Of a DNA stretch of 64,000 nucleotides, positions 38,963-48,055 are shown one piece after another. The notes under the pieces were generated by a model, which was not told the origin of the DNA, did no database searches, and saw only the letters and a list, made by a program, of their open reading frames with translations. The translations under genes and the position numbers were made by a program. Each line of letters opens with the position of its first letter. Position 1 is the stretch's first letter. Source of the stretch: JAUCQB01 sp964586235 (GTDB lineage: Bacteria; Planctomycetota; Phycisphaerae; UBA1845; PWPN01); the NCBI GenBank assembly GCA_964586235.1, contig CAZPIO010000007.1:42539-106538 (forward strand), given 5' to 3'.

Positions 38963-39598
38963 ATGGAAGCCGGCACTTTGCCTTCCATCAATGACAATCA
39001 GCCAATGCCCCCGGCTACGGGGAACGCCCGGCGTGCCGGCCGAACCGACGAGATCGCCACCGGTGCCGCCGTTGCCCAGCACTGCATCATGTTCTGGGTG
39101 TTGACGGTGCTGGCGATGATCGTCTTCGCGCCCTGCGTCCTGGCTCCCATCTACGCTGAGACCGAGCAGATTCTCGAGACCGAGCGAAAGCTGGAACGTC
39201 TCGTGGTCGACCTCTCGGAGCAGGAGAAGCGGAACGACGAGCGGATCAAGGCCCTCGAGGCCGATCCCCAAGTGAACGAACGGGTCATCCGCAGGGAACT
39301 CAACTATCACCCCGAGGGCGAGCGGGTGATTCAGTGGTCCTCGGCCGAGTTAGCCGCGATGCGCGTCGACCTCTCGCTTCTTGAGAACCCGCAGGAGCCC
39401 CTCCCGCCGGTGAACCCGTACCCGGGGTGGGTGCTCAAGCTGAGCGAATGGCTCCCTGCTTGGCCGTGGCGCAAGCTCTTTGTCGAATCGCCCAACCGCG
39501 AACTGCTGGTCATCATGGCCGCCGGCCTCCTGGCGACGGCCTTCTTCCTCTACGGCCCACTGCCGCCAATGGCCATACGTGCCCGCGAATCGCGCTGA
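38963..39598 (+). CDS. FtsB/DivIC-like membrane protein
   Basis: 211 residues. One membrane segment at ~42-65 (MFWVLTVLAMIVFAPCVL), a coiled coil (ETEQILETERKLERLVVDL) and then DPQVNERVIRRELNYHPEGE, which matches the pattern just after the coiled coil in FtsB/DivIC (reELgyv.pGE). A second hydrophobic segment near the C-terminus (LLVIMAAGLLATAFFLYG) is unusual for FtsB. Such proteins join FtsL and FtsQ in the divisome. The position right after eno supports the call. Divisome function is uncertain, since most planctomycetes lack FtsZ. Confidence 0.6.
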   Translation: MEAGTLPSINDNQPMPPATGNARRAGRTDEIATGAAVAQHCIMFWVLTVLAMIVFAPCVLAPIYAETEQILETERKLERLVVDLSEQEKRNDERIKALEADPQVNERVIRRELNYHPEGERVIQWSSAELAAMRVDLSLLENPQEPLPPVNPYPGWVLKLSEWLPAWPWRKLFVESPNRELLVIMAAGLLATAFFLYGPLPPMAIRARESR

Positions 39599-39614
39599 AC
39601 ACAGGCAGGCCGGG

Positions 39615-40310
39615 CTATTCGCACCTGGCCGATTTGCGCAGCACGATCCAGTAGCAGTGCTGTCGGCGGGCGTGGTGGGCGTTTCGCCATCGAGGAGAGA
39701 TGATCGGGCCGCGCCTGATCTTCACGATGCAGTCGCAGGGCATGAATCCCACTTTGGCGGCGGCTGCAACGAATTCGAGATGCGCCCACTGGAACCGGTG
39801 CCCGTGTACGTAGTCGGCGATCTTGCCGAAGACCAGGCCCTCGGGTGCCAGGACGCGGTAGGCGTGCTCGAGGAACGGCGGGTAGAGATGAGAGAAGTTG
39901 TAGCCGCTCGCGGCCGGCGACTTGAACACCAGTCCGAAGCGCTTGTTGAAGTCCTTTGACCGGTCCCTGCCCTGGTTCGGCACGTGGGGCGGATCGTAGA
40001 CCACAATATCGAACACCCCGTCGGCAAACGGCATCCGCCGGTTGTCGGCAACGACATCCGGTCGATGGCTGGATTCCAGATCCATGCCGATGACTGGCAG
40101 GCCGCTGTTTTTCCAGAACCGCCCGGTGTTGACCGTGGCGTCGAGTATCAGGCGGGGCGTTCGCCGCGGATAGAATGCGACCATTCGCTGAATCAACTCC
40201 GCATCGCCTCCCTCCCAGACGGAGGGAAGAGGACGATAGCCCGAGCCTGGGGCAGCATCGTCCTCGACGGCCCACAACTGCAACTGAGCCTCGGGATTAC
40301 TCGGGTTCAT
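39615..40310 (-). CDS. Putative SAM-dependent methyltransferase with a DPPH motif
   Basis: 231 residues from the ATG at 40310 (GGGAG upstream). LILDATVNTGRFW lies at the motif I position and VIGMDLESSHRPDVVADN at the acidic-loop position. FDIVVYDPPHVPNQG is a DPPY-like motif IV, as in N4/N6-adenine DNA methyltransferases and TRM11-type RNA methylases. YRVLAPEGLVFGKIADY follows. Motif I is unusual (DATVNTGRF instead of DPFxGxG). DNA or RNA may be the substrate. No restriction gene is adjacent. Confidence 0.65.
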   Translation of the reverse strand: MNPSNPEAQLQLWAVEDDAAPGSGYRPLPSVWEGGDAELIQRMVAFYPRRTPRLILDATVNTGRFWKNSGLPVIGMDLESSHRPDVVADNRRMPFADGVFDIVVYDPPHVPNQGRDRSKDFNKRFGLVFKSPAASGYNFSHLYPPFLEHAYRVLAPEGLVFGKIADYVHGHRFQWAHLEFVAAAAKVGFMPCDCIVKIRRGPIISPRWRNAHHARRQHCYWIVLRKSARCE

Positions 40311-40442
40311 CCACGTCACTCCCAACAGCAGTAGGCTAGCACGAAACCCGGTGACGTCCAGCGCGGTGTTTGGGCTCACGAAACTCACAGTCCGGCGAAT
40401 CGATTACTCACAGCCGCGCATTTTCAGCCTGCTCCGTGGGAT

Positions 40443-40470
40443 TTGACCGATCGCGTCGCACCCCTACCAT
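40443..40470 (+). promoter_or_regulatory. Possible promoter of the RdgC-like gene
   Basis: TTGACC (40443-40448) and TACCAT (40465-40470) with a 16-base spacer. If used, the three palindromes at 40521-40623 lie in the mRNA leader. The -10 match is modest. Confidence 0.35.
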
Positions 40471-40520
40471 GACCCTCCGCACCGCCGGATCTCCGGCGGC
40501 AGTCCGACTGTTCCGTGTGT

Positions 40521-40623
40521 CACTGCTCTGCGAGCAGTGCGAGAGCGGTTTCCCCGGGTGCCACTGCTCTGTGAGCAGTGCCAGGGGGCAAGTACCTGTG
40601 TGCCACTGTTCTATTGAGCAGTG
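40521..40623. repeat. Three evenly spaced palindromes upstream of the RdgC-like gene
   Basis: CACTGCTCTGCGAGCAGTG (40521-40539), CACTGCTCTGTGAGCAGTG (40562-40580) and the variant CACTGTTCTATTGAGCAGTG (40604-40623). Their starts are 41 and 42 bases apart, about four helical turns. Each is a hairpin with CACTGCTC/GAGCAGTG-type arms; the flanks (GTGC before) also recur. The last ends 15 bases before the ATG. Confidence 0.75.
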
Positions 40624-40638
40624 TGGGGAGCTCCAATC

Positions 40639-41856
40639 ATGGCATTTGACGGTGGATCGATCACTTTCAAGCGTTTCTTCGTTCAAGGTCAGGGCCCCAG
40701 GCAGGTCGACGAAGGCCTGCTGAAGCAACTGGCGGCCAAAGCGATCGGCGCCGACAGCATCCAGACCGCCGATCACAGCGAAATCGGCTGGGCCACCGGC
40801 GATCACATCCTCGACACCGAATTCGACTTCGCCAAGAACTCGATCGCCGACGGCCTGTACTTCGCCCTGCGAATCGACACCAACAAGCCGCCGACCGAGC
40901 TGGTCCGCAGCTACCAGAAAATCAACGAGCAGGCCATGCTGCAGGCTACCGGCCGTGAGTTCCTGTCCAAGGCTCAGCGCCGCGAGGCCCGCGAGCAGGC
41001 ACTCTCGCGGCTCGACTCCGAGGCCAGGAGCGGCGTGTTCCGCCGGATGAAACAGGTGCCGGTGTTCTGGGATCTGCCGCGAAACGAGCTGTATTTCGGA
41101 TCGGCCGGCAATAGTGCGATCGAATCGCTGATGCTGCTGTTCCGCGAGACGTTCGACCGCGGCATTGTGGCGGCGTCGGCCGGCGAGATCGCCGGGCGCT
41201 GGGCGGCGGCCAATGGCGAAAGCCGCCTGTTCGAGGACTGTCGGCCGGCCCATTTCGTCACCCCGCCCGAGGGTGCGGCCGATGCCCCCGCCCATTCCGA
41301 CGAGGGCCGAACCAACGACTTCCTCGGCACCGAGTGGCTCACCTGGCTGTGGTACGCAACGCAGGTCGAATCGCCGACCATTGCGACGGCCAAGGCCGGG
41401 GCGGTGACCGTCCTCTTCGAGAAGTCGGTGCAACTGCAATGTGCGTTCAAGCTGAACGGCTCGGCGACAATGAACTCCGACAGCCCGACGAGGCTGCCCG
41501 AGGCCCTGGTCGCGCTGTCGGGCGGCAAACTGCCGGTGCGGACCGCGATGCAGATTGAGGCTCAGGGCAGCGCGTTCAGCGTCGCCGTCCGCGGCGATGC
41601 GATGACCTTCAGCGGAGTCCAGTTGCCGCCACCTGAGGACGCCAACTCGCCCCGCGCGGTTTTCGAGGATCGCCTCGCCAGGCTCCGCGACCTGATCGAC
41701 GCCGGCGAAGGGCTCTACGCGGCGTTCCTCAAGCGCCGACTCTCGAGCAAATGGTCGCAGACCCTCAGTTCCATGCGGGCCTGGATCGCCTCCTGCCGCC
41801 ACGCCGCCTCGCCGCAGGATGGACACGCGACCGGGCTGCTGGAAGCGGTGTCGTGA
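40639..41856 (+). CDS. RdgC-like (recombination-associated) protein
   Basis: 405 residues. The N-terminal part has GLYFALRIDTNKPPTELVRS and FLSKAQRREAREQALSRL. ELYFGSAGNSAIESLMLLFRE and NDFLGTEWLTWLWYATQ (about residues 226-242) recall RdgC proteins, particularly the FLGxEFLTWLWY pattern of longer homologues. RdgC forms a ring around double-stranded DNA and limits RecA in E. coli. Overall similarity to the E. coli protein is low, so the call is tentative. No DNA-repair gene is adjacent. Confidence 0.55.
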   Translation: MAFDGGSITFKRFFVQGQGPRQVDEGLLKQLAAKAIGADSIQTADHSEIGWATGDHILDTEFDFAKNSIADGLYFALRIDTNKPPTELVRSYQKINEQAMLQATGREFLSKAQRREAREQALSRLDSEARSGVFRRMKQVPVFWDLPRNELYFGSAGNSAIESLMLLFRETFDRGIVAASAGEIAGRWAAANGESRLFEDCRPAHFVTPPEGAADAPAHSDEGRTNDFLGTEWLTWLWYATQVESPTIATAKAGAVTVLFEKSVQLQCAFKLNGSATMNSDSPTRLPEALVALSGGKLPVRTAMQIEAQGSAFSVAVRGDAMTFSGVQLPPPEDANSPRAVFEDRLARLRDLIDAGEGLYAAFLKRRLSSKWSQTLSSMRAWIASCRHAASPQDGHATGLLEAVS

Positions 41857-41861
41857 CTGAG

Positions 41862-41965
41862 GTTCAGGGATCGGGTTTCAGTAGGAGCTGTCTCCGACCG
41901 CGATCTTCTGTAGGAGCGGCTTGCAGCCGCGATCTTGCGAGCCCCGAGGTTTATCCTTGGGGTTG
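41862..41965. repeat. Composite palindromic repeat, third copy
   Basis: GGTTCAGGGATCGGGTTTCAGTAGGAG leads into a GCGG-type hairpin with one arm mutated (GCTGTCTCCGACCGC), then GCGGCT TGC AGCCGC, then CCCCGAGG TTTAT CCTTGGGG (41942-41962). The last stem has one G-T pair, allowed in RNA, and is otherwise paired throughout. It fills most of the gap after the RdgC-like gene. Confidence 0.75.
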
Positions 41966-42069
41966 GGTACCTGGACACGCAGACCCGCGTGGATTTTGGA
42001 GCGGACGCATCCCGGACAAATCCGCCTGCTCGTTCAGTCGGTAGGGTCCGCGCTCGCGGACCGTCAGAT

Positions 42070-45000
42070 CTACGCTTGTCGGCGATACCCGATCAGACTC
42101 ACCTCTCCCAGCAGACCCGCGGGCTTGAGGCGGTACTCGGGGACGCGGTGGCTGGTGTTGAAGAAGTCGTGCGGGCCCAGGCAGTCGATTTCGTCCTCGT
42201 TGCGCATGTGGTGCGGGCCGAAGAAATTCCGCAGGCAGTTGGCCACCTGCAGATGCATGCAGTTGTGCCCCGGGCGGAGATGCGCGGTGATGTCGAGCCG
42301 GTGCGGAGCCCAGAGGATCGTGCCGGCCTCGGCCCCGTTGACCTCGACGTGCACGGCGCTGCGATAGTCCGGGCAGTACAACTCCCAGCGGTCGGCCGTC
42401 TTGTCGAGGTCAAACTCGATCGTGTATGTCGCGCAGCCGGCGTAGAAGGCCAGTCCCTGGTCGTGCCACGAGCCGACGGCCAGCCTGTCCGGCAGGGCGG
42501 CGATGCGGCACTTCTCGCTGCCGACATACACGCCGAACGCGCCGAGCACATACATGGGCTCGATCTCCAGGCCGGGCCGCCTGCGGAAGTGGATCTCGAC
42601 CGTGTTCTCGCCGACCTGCAGCCCGTCGGGGATTGGAATCCGCCGCAGGCACGGGTCCACCGCCCATGACGTCTCCGACGGCTGGGCAACCGTCTTGTCG
42701 TTGACCTTGATCTCGAACTGCTCCGGCGTTTCCAGCAGCAGCGTCGCTGACGGCACAGGGATCTCGCTGACAGCCTTGAACCGCATGAAAGCCCGCGGTT
42801 CGTTGCCGTACATGGCCAGGGCATGCTCCGCGTCGAGCGGAGACATCACGCCAAGCGAGTTGTCTTCGATGAAGAGCTCACCGCAGTCCAGGATCAGGGC
42901 GTTGTCGCGATCGATCGCGTAGTCGAGCCGCTCGCCCGCACGGCAGAGCCGCTTCCGCACGGCTTCCGTTTCGACCGGCGGGGGCATGACTCCGTCGCTC
43001 TTATCGAAGAAGACGGCATAGGACCTGGCAAAATCAAAAGCGAGCTCAACCAGGCACTTGCCGTTTTCCCGAACGTGCTTGATGGGTGTGACCGCTCCGG
43101 TGACGGTATCGAAGAGCTTAGGCGTGCCGGGGGCGTCGAACGACACCTGCGCCGTGTGGGCCGTCTTCGATCCGCTGGTCAGGAAGAAGATGTCGTGGTC
43201 GTCCGTCCGGCGGTGCATGACCAGCACGTCCTGATTGTGCGGGTCGCCGCCCAGCAGCCGGCATGCCGGGTCGGCCACGGGGCCGACCAGATCGGCGATG
43301 CCCTGCCGGAAGCCGGGTGCCTGCCAGTGCCCGAGGCTCATGCCCTTCGCCAGCAGACGGCCGTAACCCTTCGACGGCTGGCCCTCGGTGTGCGTCGGTG
43401 CCGGCTCCACGTAATACAGTCGCCCGCCGGCGTCGGCGAACTCCCGCAGGAATGCCAGCGTCGACTTGCGCCATGTCAGGCTGTGCGGCACGATGACCGC
43501 ATCGTAAGAGCCCGAGCCGATGATCATGTGCGGCCCGTCGACCCGTCCGTGCTGCCTGAGCAATACTTCGTTTCCGAAGTCGAAGTCGATCTGATGGGCG
43601 AGCAGGTACTGGACCAGCTTCTTGAGCGCCTCGTTCATCGGGTCGTTCGGCCACGGGTACCCGCCGGGTTCGTGCGTGGCGAAGAAGCTCTCGATCGGAT
43701 GCATGACCAGGACGTTGACCACGCGCCGGCCGCGGGTCAGCAGGTAGCCCAGCCGGCCGAAATGAGCCCCCAGGTCGCCGCTCAACGGCCACCAGGGCTG
43801 CTGGAACGACAGGCTCGGTGGATAGTCGCGCTTGCGGAAACCGCGCAGCGAGTAGTGGAACGCGTGCTGGCAGATCAGGTTCAGGCCCAGCGCATACTGC
43901 CAGTCGGCCATCCATTTCTGCTCGCGGGCGCCAAAGTGCCAGCCGCCGCCGGCGAACGTCTCGCACATGACCCGCGGCTTGTCGAACTGATGGGCCACGC
44001 TCGCGGCCTGCTTGACCAGCACTCTGGCCGAGGACCAGAAGTCCTTCAGGTCCAGGTCCTTGCCCAGGTGATCGATCCCCGGGTACTGCTGGTAGTAATA
44101 GTGCAGCATCGGGTCGCCGATGACGTGGGTCGCGCAGCGCGGGTGCTCTTCGAGGAGATAGTGCCCGGTGAAGATGATGCCGTGCTCCCGGCACCACTCG
44201 GCGAGCACGCGGGTGTAATTGTGCGCGAACAGATGAGCCAGCGACGAGTAGAAGCACCACCGGGCCCGGATGGCGTCCGGGCCGCCGAAGGCGATGGTCA
44301 TCAGGTTGTCGAGCAGGGGGGCCCCGTAGCGCTTCTCGAACTCGCGCTCCAGAACCGGAGACATCGGCAGCCGCACGACCGGCTCGCTCCAGCCCAGCTC
44401 GTGGTACGAGGGTTCATCCGTGAACACGCCGAGCACCGTCGAGCCGAACGCCTGACCGATCTCGCGCTTGTACGACTCGTAAATCTTGCGGATGAACGCC
44501 CGGGTCACCTTGGGGTTCAGCACGTCCACGTAGCCGTCGGCCCATGCCTCTGGCGAGAAGTGTCTCCGGTAATTGTGTAGCTCACGTCGAAAGACAACCA
44601 TTTGTTCCCGGCAGGCCTCGGGCAGCTTGGACCAGCTCTGTCGCAGGTGGTCCGGGTCCAGGCGATGGCAATGCTCGTAGCCGTTGACTTTTCTGCCGGA
44701 AGCGTACGCGGCGATGATGTGGTTGGTCTGGTCCATCCGCGGGCCGTCCGGGCCGCAGTGGATGATCTCCGCGGTCGCGTACTGCTGGAGATACTCCTCT
44801 CCCAGGGCGTTGACGGCCCCACCGCCGAATCCGCTCGGCCAGCCGTCTTCGTCGTAGATCCAGGCCGACATCCCTCGCCGGGTAGCCTCGTCGACGGCCG
44901 CTTTTACGGCCGACATCCAGTCCTGCGACATGTAAGGGGTGACGCGGCCCATCCGGGCGTGCATGAAGAACCCCCCGATGTTCTGAGCCGACATCTCGGC

Positions 45001-45105
45001 GATCTGCCGGCGGACCTCTGCGGGGTCCATGACGTCGTTCCAGAACCAGAACGGGGCGGCCATGTACTCCGGCCGCAATGGGCGTAACTCATCAGCCAAC
45101 GTCAA
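42070..45105 (-). CDS. GH106-like (alpha-L-rhamnosidase-type) glycoside hydrolase, putative
   Basis: 1011 residues from TTG 45105, preceded by GGAGAG; an in-frame ATG at 45063 would cut into the conserved start ADELRPLRPEYMAAPFWFWN. NIGGFFMHARMGRVTPYMS and MSAWIYDEDGWPSGFGGG are typical of large GH106-related enzymes, with WIYDEDGWPSG forming part of the active-site barrel. Residues ~800-1010 hold beta-sandwich modules (FEIKVNDKTVAQ, VEVNGAEAGTILWAPHRLDI) as in GH2-type jelly-roll domains. No signal peptide is evident, so it may be cytosolic or exported unconventionally. The exact substrate is not known. Confidence 0.7.
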   Translation of the reverse strand: MTLADELRPLRPEYMAAPFWFWNDVMDPAEVRRQIAEMSAQNIGGFFMHARMGRVTPYMSQDWMSAVKAAVDEATRRGMSAWIYDEDGWPSGFGGGAVNALGEEYLQQYATAEIIHCGPDGPRMDQTNHIIAAYASGRKVNGYEHCHRLDPDHLRQSWSKLPEACREQMVVFRRELHNYRRHFSPEAWADGYVDVLNPKVTRAFIRKIYESYKREIGQAFGSTVLGVFTDEPSYHELGWSEPVVRLPMSPVLEREFEKRYGAPLLDNLMTIAFGGPDAIRARWCFYSSLAHLFAHNYTRVLAEWCREHGIIFTGHYLLEEHPRCATHVIGDPMLHYYYQQYPGIDHLGKDLDLKDFWSSARVLVKQAASVAHQFDKPRVMCETFAGGGWHFGAREQKWMADWQYALGLNLICQHAFHYSLRGFRKRDYPPSLSFQQPWWPLSGDLGAHFGRLGYLLTRGRRVVNVLVMHPIESFFATHEPGGYPWPNDPMNEALKKLVQYLLAHQIDFDFGNEVLLRQHGRVDGPHMIIGSGSYDAVIVPHSLTWRKSTLAFLREFADAGGRLYYVEPAPTHTEGQPSKGYGRLLAKGMSLGHWQAPGFRQGIADLVGPVADPACRLLGGDPHNQDVLVMHRRTDDHDIFFLTSGSKTAHTAQVSFDAPGTPKLFDTVTGAVTPIKHVRENGKCLVELAFDFARSYAVFFDKSDGVMPPPVETEAVRKRLCRAGERLDYAIDRDNALILDCGELFIEDNSLGVMSPLDAEHALAMYGNEPRAFMRFKAVSEIPVPSATLLLETPEQFEIKVNDKTVAQPSETSWAVDPCLRRIPIPDGLQVGENTVEIHFRRRPGLEIEPMYVLGAFGVYVGSEKCRIAALPDRLAVGSWHDQGLAFYAGCATYTIEFDLDKTADRWELYCPDYRSAVHVEVNGAEAGTILWAPHRLDITAHLRPGHNCMHLQVANCLRNFFGPHHMRNEDEIDCLGPHDFFNTSHRVPEYRLKPAGLLGEVSLIGYRRQA

Positions 45106-45482
45106 AGCGACTCTCCATGCACCCGAATCCAACCCCGACAATACCCGAAAACAGGACAAAACACAATCACGAGATATCAGGGAAATTCAGTTCGCACTTA
45201 TCGGTCCAAGTCCTGGACTGGACACAAGATATGACGCTGGCTCTGGGCGATCAAGGCTGGATCACTGAAACAGGGCATCCAAGAAAGTCACAGCCAGGGC
45301 TGCCCCCGACCCGAGCGACATGCTTGCCGCAGCGGCAACAACGAAGACCCCGAAATGGCTCACGGACCAGCATCCGGCCCCATCGAGGTGGCTCGGACCA
45401 CACACTACCCATCCCCAGTGCTGCCGCCCACAGACAGACGACGATCCCTGGCCTGACGCGTAAGGCCTGTTACCCAAACCGC
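45106..45482. other. 377-base region upstream of the GH106-like gene, with possible promoter
   Basis: On the minus strand TTGTGT (45161-45166) and TATTGT (45138-45143) are 17 bases apart, a weak promoter candidate for the GH106-like gene ~35 bases further on. The rest shows no convincing gene on either strand. Confidence 0.4.
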
Positions 45483-45701
45483 TTAGTCGTCACATTCCCA
45501 TTCAAAATCGAAGAACCAGCCGTCGTCGCAATCATCGTGATGATCGCAGCCGCCGCAACCGCCACAGCCGCCACAGAAGAAGTCCTCAATGTCAATGCTG
45601 AATTCGCCGTCTTCCATGTCACAGTCCGCATCTGAACCGGGGAGCAGACAGGACGCAATGATCAGCAGAATGCCCATAATTGGGCCGCGTAGCTTGCTCA
45701 T
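45483..45701 (-). CDS. Small Cys/Asp-rich lipoprotein with a CGGCGGCGGC cluster
   Basis: 72 residues. The start at 45701 is preceded by GAGGAGG, a strong ribosome binding site nine bases away. A signal peptide ends in a perfect lipobox, IASC (Cys18). The mature 55 residues are very acidic and contain FFCGGCGGCGGCDHHDDCDD: Cys43, 46, 49 and 52 in C-x2-C series, two His at 54-55, then Cys58 and Cys70, and a Trp/Phe-rich tail (GWFFDFEWECDD). It looks built to bind metal at the membrane surface. I recognise no family. The gene stands alone between larger genes. Confidence 0.6.
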   Translation of the reverse strand: MSKLRGPIMGILLIIASCLLPGSDADCDMEDGEFSIDIEDFFCGGCGGCGGCDHHDDCDDGWFFDFEWECDD

Positions 45702-46129
45702 GATTGGTTGCCTCCTCGTCAACATGACAGTCCACGCCGCGACCCGCGAGGGTGGGATACAAGCCGCTTGTCCAGAATACAAACCCCCGGGTCAAACTAA
45801 AAGACATCCCTGGAGCCGGAAAGTTTGATGCGGCTCGGCTGCGCCCGGGGTGTACGCGACACACGCCAACCGGGCGCCGTTGCTTCAGAGGCCATAAGGT
45901 GTTTCTCCTCAACTAGTTACGTGGATCAATCCTCATGGGAGACACTCTTGCGACCAGACTGCCTTCGCTCGACCGGTGCTTGGTCGACCGCCGGGCGTAC
46001 AGGTACAATGCGGGGTCCGTCGCTGCCCGGCAGGGCTGCGGCTCTGGAACGCAGCGGGAGGACCTCCCAGCGAGGCGAAACGGCGGCCTGCTCCCGGAGG
46101 CGCGATCAGTCCAGAGGAAGGGTCTTGAG
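45702..46129. other. 428-base region upstream of the first uvrA gene
   Basis: It holds the ribosome binding site of the small lipoprotein on the minus strand. On the plus strand TTGGTC (45981-45986) and TACAAT (46005-46010), 18 bases apart, are a tentative promoter for uvrA; the -35 is poor. I looked for an SOS-type palindrome and did not see one. Confidence 0.35.
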
Positions 46130-48055
46130 ATGGATCGTCCGGTCATCTCGGTACATGGAGCAAGGGAGCATAATCTCCGCAACGTCTTCGTGGACCTGCC
46201 GCGGAACCGGCTGATCTGCTTCACTGGCGTCTCCGGCAGTGGCAAGAGCAGTTTGGCTTTCGATACCCTCTATGCGGAGGGGCAGCGGCGATACATCGAG
46301 TCGCTCAGCGCCTATGCGCGGCAGTTCCTCGGAACGCTCGCCAAGCCGGACGTGGACCAGATCACCGGGCTGAGCCCGGCGATTGCCATTCAGCAGAAAG
46401 CCGCTGGCTGGAACCCGCGCAGCACGGTGGGGACGGTGACGGGGATCTATGATTTCCTGCGGGTGCTCTACGCGAGGGTCGGGCGCCAGCACTGCCCGCA
46501 GTGTGATCGGCAGATCACCGCCCAGACGTCGGAGGCGATCGTCGGGCGTATTCTGTCGCTGCCGGCTGGCTCGCGGGTGCTCATCCTGGCCCCGGTGGTC
46601 CGCGGTCAGAAGGGCGAGCACATCGAGCTGATCGAGGATCTGCGTCGGCGCGGGTATATCCGGGCTCGCATTGACGGCAAGGTCGTTCACCTGGATCAGG
46701 CCCCGGCCCTCGGCCGTCACAATCGCCACGACATCGAGGTGGTCATCGACCGGCTCACGATCGAAGAGGATGTCCGGCCCCGCCTTGCCGAGGCGGTGGA
46801 GAACGCCCTGCCGCTGGGCGAAGGGACGCTGATCGTTGCTCCGGCGGGGGATGCTGCCGGAGGCGAGTCCTCAGAGAAGACCACGGGGATGAACCCCGTG
46901 GCTCGCTGGGGCGATTTGCTGTTGTCGTCGAAGTATGCGTGCACAACGTGCGGCATCGGCTTCGACACCCCTTCGCCGCAACTGTTCAGCTTCAACTCGC
47001 CGACGGGCATGTGCCTCACGTGTGACGGCATGGGTGTGATTCACGACTTCGACCCCGAACTGCTCGTACCGGACCCCTCGCTGCCGTTTTTCGCCCCGTG
47101 CGTCGCGCCCATGCGGAAACGGCCGGGCCGTTGGAGGCGGCACATCTACGAGGGTGTGGCCCGCCACGTCGGATTTGACATCCGCCTGCCCTGGAACCGG
47201 CTGCCGCAACGTGCCCGCGATGCGCTTCTCTACGGCACGGGCTCCGACCACATCACCTTCGAATGGCACTACCACGGCGGCGTGTGGAAACACGGCGAGA
47301 CTTTCAGCGGCGTGCTGGCCGACCTGCGGGCCAAGTATCGCCAGGCGAAAGCGAGCTTCGTTCGCGCCTATTACGAGAAGTTCATGAGCCGCCGCGACTG
47401 CCCGGATTGCCGCGGGGCCCGGCTCAACGCCCAGGCGAGGCACATGCGTCTCGGCGGCAAGGGGCTTCATGAATTGTGCGCCCTGTCGGTGCAGCGCGTG
47501 CGGGAGTTCTTCGAGTCGCTCCAGCTCGAACCGGTTGAGCGGCTGATCGCCGCGGATGTGCTCAAGGAAGTCGGCGGGCGGCTGGCGTTCCTGTCGAATG
47601 TCGGGCTGGATTACCTCACCCTGGATCGGCCGGCACCCACGCTGTCGGGCGGCGAATCGCAGCGGATCCGGCTGGCCGGGCAGATCGGCTGCGGGCTGGT
47701 GGGCGTGCTGTACGTGCTCGACGAGCCGTCGATCGGCCTGCACCCGCGCGACAATCGGCGGCTGCTGGCCAGTCTCGAAAAGCTCCGGGACATGGGCAAC
47801 ACCGTCGTGGTGGTCGAGCACGATGAGCAGACGATGCGGACGGCCGATCTGATTATCGATTTCGGCCCAGGGCCGGGCGTTCACGGCGGCGAAGTCGTCG
47901 CCATTGGGACAATTGATGAGATCGCCGCGAACGACAAGTCGGTGACCGGTGCGTATCTGGCGGATCGCAAGCGGATTGAGATCCCCATCACTCGCCGTCC
48001 GGTGGACGCGACGACGGTTCCAGGGAAACGACGCGCGAGGAGGGAGGCCGAATGA
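46130..48055 (+). CDS. uvrA: UvrA, N-terminal half (first ATPase module) of a split tandem UvrA
   Basis: 641 residues from ATG 46130 (GAGGAAGGG upstream). Residues 1-620 correspond to ATPase module I of UvrA: Walker A GVSGSGKSS (Lys39), AEGQRRYIESLSAYARQFLG, a zinc finger (CTTCGIGFDTP...CLTCDGMG), the signature TLSGGESQRIRLAGQIG (~505) and Walker B VLYVLDEPSIGLHPRD. It ends right after the region that normally leads into ATPase module II; that module is instead at the start of the gene at 48402. UvrA finds bulky DNA lesions for excision repair. Alone this half has one intact ATP site pair half, so it must work with the second gene product. Confidence 0.9.
   Translation: MDRPVISVHGAREHNLRNVFVDLPRNRLICFTGVSGSGKSSLAFDTLYAEGQRRYIESLSAYARQFLGTLAKPDVDQITGLSPAIAIQQKAAGWNPRSTVGTVTGIYDFLRVLYARVGRQHCPQCDRQITAQTSEAIVGRILSLPAGSRVLILAPVVRGQKGEHIELIEDLRRRGYIRARIDGKVVHLDQAPALGRHNRHDIEVVIDRLTIEEDVRPRLAEAVENALPLGEGTLIVAPAGDAAGGESSEKTTGMNPVARWGDLLLSSKYACTTCGIGFDTPSPQLFSFNSPTGMCLTCDGMGVIHDFDPELLVPDPSLPFFAPCVAPMRKRPGRWRRHIYEGVARHVGFDIRLPWNRLPQRARDALLYGTGSDHITFEWHYHGGVWKHGETFSGVLADLRAKYRQAKASFVRAYYEKFMSRRDCPDCRGARLNAQARHMRLGGKGLHELCALSVQRVREFFESLQLEPVERLIAADVLKEVGGRLAFLSNVGLDYLTLDRPAPTLSGGESQRIRLAGQIGCGLVGVLYVLDEPSIGLHPRDNRRLLASLEKLRDMGNTVVVVEHDEQTMRTADLIIDFGPGPGVHGGEVVAIGTIDEIAANDKSVTGAYLADRKRIEIPITRRPVDATTVPGKRRARREAE

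Noticed and set aside
40521..40623. Possible CRISPR array
   Set aside because: The three repeats are perfect palindromes of 19-20 bases with ~22-base intervals, too few and too short, and no cas gene is near.
45078..45635. 185-codon plus-strand frame
   Set aside because: It starts inside the 5' end of the GH106-like gene, crosses the small lipoprotein gene on the other strand and has no domain or ribosome binding site.
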